From an uncultured Clostridia bacterium (lineage in GTDB: Bacteria; Bacillota; Clostridia; UBA1381; UBA9506): a stretch of 64,000 bases of DNA. The position numbers and the translations under genes are program-made. The DNA lies in NCBI GenBank assembly GCA_934438075.1, contig CAKSBF010000011.1:1-64000 (forward strand), written 5' to 3'. The notes under the pieces were generated by a model. The model did no database searches, was not told the DNA's origin, and saw only the letters and a program-made list of their open reading frames with translations. Positions within the stretch are counted from its first letter, which is position 1, and each line of letters opens with the position of its first letter. Below, in pieces: positions 1 through 8,641 of the stretch.

Positions 1-47
1 ACTCGGCTTCCTGCCCACTAAAAACCGATATTTTGTCATAGAAAAAT

Positions 48-284
48 CTAATTTACAGAAAAAACTTCACACGCCCAATTCTCTATACTCGTGTAAGCAG
101 TAACTTCGTCGTATGCGTTTATTAAGTCATTAAATAGTTTTAGATTATCACCCGATAACTGTTTAGATAACTTTTGTTCACTGTCGCAGAATTTTCTTAA
201 AGCTACTGCATATTTTGAATCTTGAGTAAATTTTTTCTCATTGGGATTTATGTTTCCATAAAAAAGTTCTTCAATAAAGCTCAT
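48..284 (-). CDS. Small DUF6809-like protein, function unknown
   Basis: Encodes a 78-residue charged, helical protein with no signal peptide or membrane segment. It resembles the short DUF6809-type proteins often found beside tnpV in Clostridia; this family assignment is from memory of the pattern (FIEELFYGNINP at the start, then a helical KLFNDLINAYDE stretch). The ATG at 284 is preferred over the one 8 codons upstream because GGAGG lies just ahead of it. The start overlaps the end of tnpV by 14 bases, so the two are probably translated together. The role is unknown and a transposon-cargo origin is likely. Confidence 0.6.
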   Translation of the reverse strand: MSFIEELFYGNINPNEKKFTQDSKYAVALRKFCDSEQKLSKQLSGDNLKLFNDLINAYDEVTAYTSIENWACEVFSVN

Positions 285-666
285 TTCGTACCTCCATAGA
301 ATATACATATTTTTTTAACACAAATTCTTCTGCTGTGTGTTTAATCTGTTCCATAGCAGAAACCCAAGCGAATTGGTCTTTGGCTTTTAGTTCTTCTGTA
401 ATACCCCTTTTTGCAATTAATTCTTCAATAATCTTATCAACCATTTCTCTTGCCGAGGTGTCAATTTCTTCAAGATAAGCAAGCCAAGTTCCATTAAGCA
501 TTTTCATTGAGTAAACTGTCGGGCGATTTTCTTTAATAAATATTGAGTGTAACCTGCCGTACTTACCGATGTTATACACCTTATCATCGGGCACAGTTAA
601 GTTTGGAATGTAGTAATCTCCATTTCTTACAAACTCAATTCCGTTTTCAATAAATTTTTCTTTCAT
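271..666 (-). CDS. tnpV: TnpV-type transposon-encoded protein
   Basis: A 131-residue protein matching the TnpV family: a start of the type NGIEFVRNGDYYIPNL, a GKYGRLH block, then a helical half ending in TEELKAKDQFAWVSAMEQI and a terminal VLKKYVY segment. TnpV proteins are cargo of Tn916- or Tn1549-like conjugative elements and other clostridial mobile DNA; their biochemical role is not established. AAGGAGG lies 9 bases before the ATG. No integrase, relaxase or transposase is visible, so this is the edge or remnant of an element continuing left of the window. It pairs with the overlapping small gene downstream. Confidence 0.8.
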   Translation of the reverse strand: MKEKFIENGIEFVRNGDYYIPNLTVPDDKVYNIGKYGRLHSIFIKENRPTVYSMKMLNGTWLAYLEEIDTSAREMVDKIIEELIAKRGITEELKAKDQFAWVSAMEQIKHTAEEFVLKKYVYSMEVRNELY

Positions 667-764
667 AGCTTTACGCCTCCTTCAAATTTTGTATCTTCAT
701 TTTATCAGAAGGCATTTACTTTGACGAATGTGCGAATCATAAATATATAACATTATGTAAAATC

Positions 765-793
765 TTGAAAATTCAAAACTTATGTGATATAAT
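765..793 (+). promoter_or_regulatory. Strong vegetative promoter of the retron
   Basis: TTGAAA at 765-770 and a perfect TATAAT at 788-793 are separated by 17 bases, a near-consensus sigma-A promoter. Transcription should begin near 800, just before the structured RNA. No gene lies between this promoter and the RNA, which supports the RNA being the primary product. Confidence 0.8.
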
Positions 794-799
794 ATATCT

Positions 800-1083
800 A
801 CCAGTGTAAAAATAGTCAGACTTACTCCCAAAATGGCTCATAGTTGTTATGGGCGGCATCGTGCGTAAGCATGGATGCATTTCTACACGGCACACATCAT
901 CTCATTATGTCTTCATTTACATTATTATATATCAATGCTAGGCGATATGGCGATGAATGTTGTAGTAGAAAAATATCTCCATAAATATATGGGGAGTTCG
1001 AATGTGCTGGTGTTATTGGTATACGGCTATTATCTCTTTGTTATTAGAGGAGTGGGGAGTTCCTTAAACTCTTAGTTTGAGGC
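800..1083 (+). ncRNA. Putative retron msr-msd RNA
   Basis: A non-coding, highly foldable stretch of about 280 bases lies between a strong promoter and the retron genes, where the msr-msd RNA is expected. Visible stems are 836-842 with 848-854 (7 pairs), 857-864 with 869-877 (GTAA loop, one bulged G), a long imperfect hairpin closed by TTTCTAC at 880-886 and GTAGAAA at 965-971 (best msd candidate), 980s with 990s around ATATGGGGAG, and 1062-1070 with 1074-1082. The a1/a2 ends are not resolved: ACTCCC near 825 can pair with GGGAGT at 992 or 1055, only 6 bases. Boundaries are approximate and the branching G was not identified. Confidence 0.65.
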
Positions 1084-1109
1084 CAAAAATAACAAGGAGG
1101 TGAAATTCT

Positions 1110-1295
1110 GTGAAGAACACGGATAAAAATGTTATCATTAATATCTTTAGTGGTAATAAAATTTCTATTGATGGCAAATCTTTAGTAATGACACTCATCG
1201 CTATTGTATGCCTAACACTGGTTGTATCATTTTGTAGTCCTGAACTGCGTGCTAATGTTATCCGTTTGTTAATTAGCATAGCAGAAAGCTACTAA
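1110..1295 (+). CDS. Retron-associated 61-residue membrane protein, effector candidate
   Basis: Starts with GTG at 1110 behind an excellent AAGGAGG (1094-1100). The 61-residue product has a polar N-terminus with a beta-like NVIINIFSGNKISID stretch, one strongly hydrophobic helix at about residues 24-42, and a short amphipathic C-terminal helix. It sits between the putative msr-msd RNA and the reverse transcriptase, the usual place for a retron partner. Some retrons (for example Ec48, type IV) use a small two-helix membrane protein as the toxic effector; this one has a single clear helix, so assignment to that type is not supported. I do not recognise a named family. Function as a membrane-acting toxin is inferred from position and topology only. 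Confidence 0.7.
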   Translation: MKNTDKNVIINIFSGNKISIDGKSLVMTLIAIVCLTLVVSFCSPELRANVIRLLISIAESY

Positions 1296-1331
1296 TACCA
1301 GCACACTTAAAAATAATGAGGTGTTAACCTA

Positions 1332-2303
1332 TTGATATATAATAAATGTAAATTATTTCAGTTGCAGTCAAAAAAACTGTTAAAACACTATCTCAAAATT
1401 ACAGATAACAAGTTTTTTAGTCAACAATATGTATGTTCATTAATAGAACCATACATAGATGAAAAAAGTAAACCAAGGATCATTGACAAACCAGATGATA
1501 GTTTAAAGGTAATACAAGGAAGAGTTAAAAAATTATTATACAGCATTGAGGTTCCAGAAAATATTTTTTCTGGTATTAAAGGTAAATCTTACGCTCAAAA
1601 TGCCTATTATCACAAAGGAAATAAATATGTGTATAAAATAGATTTAAACGCTTTTTTTCCAAGTATTACAAGAGAAACTGTTTATTCTTTTTTTAAAAAC
1701 GAATTGCAAACATCATCTGATATAGCTCAGTTTTTAACGAATATATCAACTGTTCATATAGATTATGCAAATGTTAAAGACATGGAAAAAATAAATAGCT
1801 TTCTATCGAGCAAAGGTATTAAAACAAGGAATCATTTAATATCAGGTTCGCCAACAAGTCAAATTCTATCATATATGGTGAATCATAAGATGTTCGATGA
1901 AATGCAACATTTATGCGATAAAAATGGTATAACAATGACTATTTATGTTGACGATGTTACATTTTCATCTGACAATATTATATCAAATCAAATTAAAACA
2001 AAAATTAAATTGATTGTGAAAAAATATGGGTATCAGTTATCGGATCATAAAGAAGTATCATATTCAAAATTTTATCCAAAACTTATAACTGGTGCCATTG
2101 TAAATAAAGAAGGCAATGTGTCTGTTAGAAATTCTATGAGTAAAAATATAATTGAGGAACTTGCAAAATTAAAGGAAAATCCTGATGATATAAGTGTTAG
2201 GCGAAGATTAAGGGGATTAGTTACAGCAGCTCAACAAGTCGACGCTTCTGCATTTCCTTCAATTCGAAAATATGCGTATGATAAAAAATATAAGCTAATA
2301 TAA
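1332..2303 (+). CDS. Retron reverse transcriptase
   Basis: A 323-residue reverse transcriptase with retron hallmarks. The NAxxH motif (NAYYH) sits just before motif A (KIDLNAFFPSI), the catalytic YVDD box is in MTIYVDDVTFSS, GSPTSQILS is motif B, and ITG stands where retrons carry VTG. It would prime from the msr RNA and make the branched msDNA. Start is TTG at 1332 with GAGGTG 8 bases ahead; no ATG fits better. Length matches stand-alone retron RTs, without fused domains. It follows the small membrane protein by 36 bases in one operon and is strongly AT-rich compared with groEL, in line with acquisition by transfer. No template/variable repeat pair was seen, arguing against a diversity-generating element. 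Confidence 0.92.
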   Translation: MIYNKCKLFQLQSKKLLKHYLKITDNKFFSQQYVCSLIEPYIDEKSKPRIIDKPDDSLKVIQGRVKKLLYSIEVPENIFSGIKGKSYAQNAYYHKGNKYVYKIDLNAFFPSITRETVYSFFKNELQTSSDIAQFLTNISTVHIDYANVKDMEKINSFLSSKGIKTRNHLISGSPTSQILSYMVNHKMFDEMQHLCDKNGITMTIYVDDVTFSSDNIISNQIKTKIKLIVKKYGYQLSDHKEVSYSKFYPKLITGAIVNKEGNVSVRNSMSKNIIEELAKLKENPDDISVRRRLRGLVTAAQQVDASAFPSIRKYAYDKKYKLI

Positions 2304-2338
2304 AAGCACTTGATATTTTGAATAATACAAGTGCTTTT
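2302..2338 (+). terminator. Terminator of the retron operon
   Basis: An 11-base perfect stem (2302-2312 with 2328-2338, AAAAGCACTTG and its complement) directly after the RT stop codon, with T-rich sequence following. The A-rich left arm would let it work in both directions. Confidence 0.8.
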
Positions 2339-2382
2339 AATATTATTTTTAACTATTAAAATTAGGATAGTCAAGATATAAC

Positions 2383-2426
2383 AAAAATCCAAACCCTTCA
2401 CCGACTGGTACAAGGTTCGGATTTTT
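2383..2426 (-). terminator. Terminator after tRNA-Leu
   Basis: AAAAATCC at the left arm pairs with GGATTTTT at the right arm, 12 of 13 bases paired around an 18-base loop. It lies 6 bases past the encoded CCA of the tRNA on the minus strand and carries the T-run there. Confidence 0.75.
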
Positions 2427-2432
2427 ACTATT

Positions 2433-2519
2433 TGGTGCGGATAAGAGGACTTGAACCTCCATGAAATTGCTTTCACATGGACCTGAACCATGCGCGTCTG
2501 CCAATTCCGCCATATCCGC
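2433..2519 (-). tRNA. tRNA-Leu (anticodon CAG)
   Basis: Complete 87-base type II tRNA with encoded CCA. The acceptor GCGGATA pairs with TATCCGC, the D-arm carries GGAATTGGCAGAC, the anticodon stem CATGG/CCATG encloses TTCAGGT giving anticodon CAG, then a long variable arm and the GGTTCAAGTCC T-arm. It reads leucine codon CTG. Its 3' end faces the retron and tnpV region, the side on which tRNA-directed integrative elements insert. Confidence 0.95.
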
Positions 2520-2824
2520 AACTATAAAATTATGTCTCTCTATTTTTACAAGCACGAGACAAGTGCAAAAAGGAGCACAATACTTTTCTCCTTACTAGTT
2601 GCAACAACTGCAACGAATAGTATTATACACTAGATTCTGTGATTTGTAAAGAGTTTTTTTTATTTTTTTTGTTCGTCATATAAAATTATTTTTTTTGTTA
2701 ACACAAAATGAATTTTGCAAAAAGAATAAAAATGAGAGTAAATAAAAGAAAATAAGAGAAAAAAAGAGATATGTTTCAATAATTAAGATTCATAAAAGTT
2801 GCCAAAAGATGCATAATTGAGTAA
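2520..2824. other. AT-rich intergenic stretch between tRNA-Leu and groES
   Basis: About 300 bases with no credible gene. It should hold the tRNA-Leu promoter on the minus strand; the right end runs into the groES control region. Long poly-T and poly-A tracts dominate 2640-2770. I saw no further RNA gene or repeat in it. Confidence 0.6.
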
Positions 2825-3199
<375 letters not shown>

Positions 3200-3244
3200 T
3201 CATAAATGGAATGTTTTTGAATGATTTATTTATTTGGAGGGTGA

Positions 3245-4885
<1,641 letters not shown>

Positions 4886-4899
4886 TTAAAAAAGAAGAG

Positions 4900-4931
4900 A
4901 GCTCCGGCAGGAAAACCTGTCGGAGCTTTTT
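4900..4931 (+). terminator. Terminator of groESL
   Basis: A 12-base stem AGCTCCGGCAGG/CCTGTCGGAGCT with one G-T pair and an AAAA loop, followed by TTTTT. Textbook intrinsic terminator 14 bases after the groEL stop. Confidence 0.93.
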
Positions 4932-5028
4932 AATAAGAGATAGAGTTTTAGCATATAGTATAAAAGAAATGAATTTATTATTTATGACATAAAACCGCCC
5001 ACTTTATTTATGATTTCGGAGGATTTTT

Positions 5029-5589
5029 ATGGGAATTTTAGAACTGATTTTTATTGCAGTGGGGTTATCAATGGACGCCTTTGCAGTATCTATTTGCAAT
5101 GCAATGGCGATAAATCATCTGCGGCTGCGCGATGCCTGTAAGTTTGGTATTTTTTTCGGCGTATTTCAGGCAATCATGCCATTAATTGGCTGGGCGGCAG
5201 GGAAAACTTTCAGCGCTTATGTTACGACATTTGATCATTGGGTAGCTTTTGTCCTGCTCGGTTTTATCGGGGTGAAAATGATTTATGAGGCAAGACATGA
5301 AGAACAGGACTGCGGTGCGGAAAATCCTCTTCGTTTCCGCGTGCTCTTTCTTCTTGCGGTTGCGACCAGTATTGATGCACTTGCGGTTGGTGTTACTTTT
5401 GCATTTATGCAGATTGCAGTTTTGCCAAGTGTGCTGACGATTGGTGCAATTACCTTTTTCTTATCAACCTTCGGTGCGTTAATCGGGAAAAAGGCGGGAG
5501 CTGCCTTGGGGAGCCGGGCAGAAATAGTCGGCGGTATTATTTTAATCTTAATGGGAATCAAAATTTTGGCAGAACATCTGTTTTTTTAA
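5029..5589 (+). CDS. mntP: Manganese efflux pump MntP family
   Basis: A 186-residue, six-helix membrane protein of the MntP (YebN) family, which exports Mn2+ to prevent manganese poisoning. The repeated acidic signatures SMDAFAVSIC (helix 1) and SIDALAVGVTF (helix 4) with conserved Asp residues are present, as are small-residue-rich GxxxG helices. CGGAGG precedes the ATG. It is a single-gene unit downstream of the groEL terminator. Only 97 bases lie between them, too short for a typical yybP-ykoY manganese riboswitch, and I saw none. The last four bases overlap the end of the convergent AraC gene. Confidence 0.9.
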   Translation: MGILELIFIAVGLSMDAFAVSICNAMAINHLRLRDACKFGIFFGVFQAIMPLIGWAAGKTFSAYVTTFDHWVAFVLLGFIGVKMIYEARHEEQDCGAENPLRFRVLFLLAVATSIDALAVGVTFAFMQIAVLPSVLTIGAITFFLSTFGALIGKKAGAALGSRAEIVGGIILILMGIKILAEHLFF

Positions 5590-6758
5590 AAGGTGTGTTC
5601 GATTAACCTGTAAGAGTTTGGCGTGGTTCCCGTCAAATGATGAAAGACTTTGGCAAAGTAGCTTTGGTTTTCAAAACCGGTGCTTAAGGCGACTTTAGAT
5701 AGACTGAAATTAGTTTCCCGAAGCAGCTGCTTTGCCTTTTCAACTCTAATTTCGTTTAAATATTGATTAAAATTTTTTCCTGTTTCTTCTTTAAATTTTC
5801 GGCTGAAGTAAGCCGGAGAAAGAAATACATGCGCTGCTGCGGATGTTAATGTGATTTTTGCCACATAGTTTTGTTGGATATACTTTATGGCCTGATGTAT
5901 GGCTTCATTGTATGATTGCTTGCCATCTTTTTCGGTAAGAGATTGAAAAAACAACTTTTCTGTAAGGCTCATGCAATGTTTGAGAGAAGACACATCTGCG
6001 CACGTGTATAGCTGTTGCAGAAGGGAGGCATACTTTCTTTGTATGCAAAAGTCTTCAGAGGCTGAGTTTGACAAAAAGGAGCATAGCATAAGGGCAAACT
6101 GCAGGCAATGGTTTCTCAGGGAAGAAATATTTTCGGAGAGCAATGTAAACATGGCGGATAATCCCGCTTGTACAGAGTGCTTTGCAGCGGATAGGTCATG
6201 GTTGTTCTGTGCGGCGAGCAAATCTGCTTCCGTTTGAGCAATGTAGTTGTACGGCAGCAATGCGTTGTCGGTTTGATGAAACAGGGCCGTCAGCAATAAA
6301 AATGTGCGGTTAAGCTTAACCGGCGTTAATTGCGGAAGCGTGGCAATATATTTTAATATTTCATCTTTTTCCGCTGCGGAAAGAGATGTTTGTTCGGAAA
6401 CATTATTCACTGCTTGTATTCGGGTGAGGTTTAAAGAGAAGGGACCGGCTAAGGCAACGGCGATCGGCTTGCTGCGGTATAAAATAGGTGTGACAAAGCA
6501 GACCGTGCCTAACTGGCAGAAAAAGGCATGTCCTCCTCCCAGCGACTGTGCTGTTTTTCCGTGGCACTGCAAAAAAGTGCGGCAATCTTGTAAGGATTCG
6601 GTGCGTGCTAGTATACGGCAAAAATCACAGCAGAAAAAATTCTTTTCGTTTGTCACGAAAGGGACAAGCCTGACCGGAGCGGAGACAACGGAAGAAAACA
6701 ATGCAGACAAGTTTTGCGCTTTGCTTAAAATATTCTCCGCTTCATTTTGTTTGTTCAT
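5586..6758 (-). CDS. PocR-domain AraC family regulator
   Basis: A 390-residue transcription factor. Residues about 15-175 look like a PocR sensory domain, with a Cys cluster FCCDFC and a later CRTFLQCHGK, and GHAFFCQLG and PILYRSKPIAVALAGPF segments. The last 100 residues are an AraC DNA-binding domain with two helix-turn-helices (TSAAAHVFLSPAYFSRKFKEETG; LSKVALSTGFENQSYFAKVF). PocR regulators often control propanediol or cobalamin genes in other bacteria, but none are next to it. The nearest candidate target is the divergent ABC exporter starting at 6914. AGGAGGAG precedes the ATG at 6758. The gene is convergent with mntP. Confidence 0.85.
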   Translation of the reverse strand: MNKQNEAENILSKAQNLSALFSSVVSAPVRLVPFVTNEKNFFCCDFCRILARTESLQDCRTFLQCHGKTAQSLGGGHAFFCQLGTVCFVTPILYRSKPIAVALAGPFSLNLTRIQAVNNVSEQTSLSAAEKDEILKYIATLPQLTPVKLNRTFLLLTALFHQTDNALLPYNYIAQTEADLLAAQNNHDLSAAKHSVQAGLSAMFTLLSENISSLRNHCLQFALMLCSFLSNSASEDFCIQRKYASLLQQLYTCADVSSLKHCMSLTEKLFFQSLTEKDGKQSYNEAIHQAIKYIQQNYVAKITLTSAAAHVFLSPAYFSRKFKEETGKNFNQYLNEIRVEKAKQLLRETNFSLSKVALSTGFENQSYFAKVFHHLTGTTPNSYRLIEHTF

Positions 6759-6913
6759 TTCTTGCTCCTCCTGTAATTAATCAGAAATATACAGTTTTTA
6801 TTTTATCAATAATGTTATTAAAACGCAATAGTTTTAATATTGTTTACAAATTTACGGTAGATTTTACCAGATTTATGTGTTAAACTAAGTAACGTTTATT
6901 TGGAGGTGCATAT

Positions 6914-8641
6914 ATGAAGAGAGTAGCTGCTTTTTTAAAACCCTATACGGGTTATCTGATACTGGCGTTTCTTTTGATTGTTGTTCGGGTGGCCAGCGAG
7001 CTTGCGTTGCCGAACCTGATGTCGCAGATTGTAGACCGCGGTATCGTAAATTCCGATATGCCATATATTTGGAAAGTGGGCGGAGTTATGTTGGTAGTGG
7101 CAGTAATATCTACCGCTGCTATTGTTTTAATGGATTTTTTCGGCGCCAAAATATCTGCGGGGTTTGCGCGCGATGTAAGAAAAAGTGTGTTTCATAAGGT
7201 GCAGACGTTGTCCAACGCAGAGTTTGATAAACTGGGAGCATCTTCATTAATTACCAGGACCATTAATGACATTACACAGCTGCAAAACTTTTTGACAATG
7301 TTTGTCCGCATTATTATGATGTGTCCGCTGTTTATGATTGGCTCTATTGTCCTGGCGTTTTTAAAGGACGCAAGCATGGCGGCGATTTTTCTTGCCTTGG
7401 TGCCGCCGCTTTTGGCGGTTATCATTATCGTCTCAAAGTTTGCGGTTCCTCTTTCCACGGTTATTCAGCGTAAGGTTGACCGGATTAATCTTGTGGTGCG
7501 CGAAAAGCTGACGGGTATTCGAGTCATACGTGCTTTTAATAAGGATGAGTTTGAGGAGGCGCGTTTTGACGACGCTAACCGTGATTTAACACAGACAATG
7601 ATTAAACTGCAGTCTGTGGTGTCTGTTCTAATGCCGGCCATGGTACTTTTGTTAAATTGCGGAACAATTGCAATTGTCTGGGTTGGTGCAAAACGGGTTT
7701 CTGCCGGAGCGCTGATGGTTGGAGATTTGATGGCAGTGCTGCAGTATGTTATGCATATTATGCTTTCGCTGATGATGCTGTCGATGATATTTATTATGTA
7801 TCCGCGTGCAGAGGCATCTGCGGACCGGGTCGCAGAGATTTTGAAAACTGTTCCGAGTATTTTGGACGGCGATGAAGGCAGTCCTTCGGAAACAGAAAAG
7901 GGCGTTGTCGAATTTAAAAATGTTAGTTTTTATTATGGCAATGCGGAGGAGGCTGCTTTGAAAAACATTTCCTTTCGCACCAAGCCGGGCTGTGTTACGG
8001 CAATTATCGGCAGTACCGGCAGCGGAAAATCAACACTGGTTAATTTGATTCCCAGACTGTATGATGCAAGCGAAGGGGAAGTTTTGGTCGATGGAGTAAA
8101 TGTAAAAAGATACGAACAACATGTTTTGCGCGATAAAATAGGTTTTGTGCCGCAAAGGGCGATCCTTTTTTCCGGAACTGTAAAATCAAATTTATTATGG
8201 GGCATGGAAAATGCAACAGAGGACGAAATAGCACAAGCGGCTGATATTGCACAAGCAACAGAATTTATTACAGCAAAAGAAGACGGTTTCGATTCTCATA
8301 TTGCACAGGGTGGTACGAATGTCTCGGGAGGTCAGAAACAACGACTTGCTATTGCACGTGCTATTGTGAAAAGACCGGAGATTTATGTTTTTGATGATAG
8401 TTTTTCCGCGCTTGATTTTAAAACAGATTCGCGTCTGCGTGCGGCGCTTGCCGAGCAGACCAAAGAAAGTACAGTCATTATTGTGGCACAGCGTGTTTCT
8501 ACTATTATGAATGCGGATCAGATTTTAGTTATGGATGAGGGCGAGCTGGTCGGATGCGGAACGCATAAGGAATTGTTTGACAGCTGTGAGGTTTATCGTG
8601 AAATCGTGCTGTCTCAGCTTTCAAAGGAGGAGATGGCATGA
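6914..8641 (+). CDS. ABC exporter half-transporter, degenerate-site subunit
   Basis: A 575-residue exporter with six N-terminal membrane helices (about 1-300) and an ATPase domain. Walker A is GSTGSGKSTL, the signature is VSGGQKQRLAIARA, and Walker B is VFDDSFSALD. The Asp in place of the usual catalytic Glu after Walker B marks the degenerate half of heterodimeric ABC exporters (as in TM287/288 and BmrC-like proteins). It pairs with the next gene, whose ATG overlaps its stop (ATGA). The likely role is drug or lipid-like substrate export; the substrate is unknown. TGGAGGTG precedes the ATG. The PocR/AraC gene diverges upstream and could regulate it. Confidence 0.92.
   Translation: MKRVAAFLKPYTGYLILAFLLIVVRVASELALPNLMSQIVDRGIVNSDMPYIWKVGGVMLVVAVISTAAIVLMDFFGAKISAGFARDVRKSVFHKVQTLSNAEFDKLGASSLITRTINDITQLQNFLTMFVRIIMMCPLFMIGSIVLAFLKDASMAAIFLALVPPLLAVIIIVSKFAVPLSTVIQRKVDRINLVVREKLTGIRVIRAFNKDEFEEARFDDANRDLTQTMIKLQSVVSVLMPAMVLLLNCGTIAIVWVGAKRVSAGALMVGDLMAVLQYVMHIMLSLMMLSMIFIMYPRAEASADRVAEILKTVPSILDGDEGSPSETEKGVVEFKNVSFYYGNAEEAALKNISFRTKPGCVTAIIGSTGSGKSTLVNLIPRLYDASEGEVLVDGVNVKRYEQHVLRDKIGFVPQRAILFSGTVKSNLLWGMENATEDEIAQAADIAQATEFITAKEDGFDSHIAQGGTNVSGGQKQRLAIARAIVKRPEIYVFDDSFSALDFKTDSRLRAALAEQTKESTVIIVAQRVSTIMNADQILVMDEGELVGCGTHKELFDSCEVYREIVLSQLSKEEMA

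Noticed and set aside
875..1075. 66-codon open frame inside the retron RNA
   Set aside because: No ribosome site before its ATG, lies inside the structured RNA, and the real next gene has a perfect AAGGAGG.
1332..2303. RT as a diversity-generating retroelement or group II intron protein
   Set aside because: No template/variable repeat pair, no accessory Avd, no maturase domain; NAYYH and small size fit a retron.
4932..5028. Manganese riboswitch before mntP
   Set aside because: Only 97 bases, without the conserved yybP-ykoY loops.
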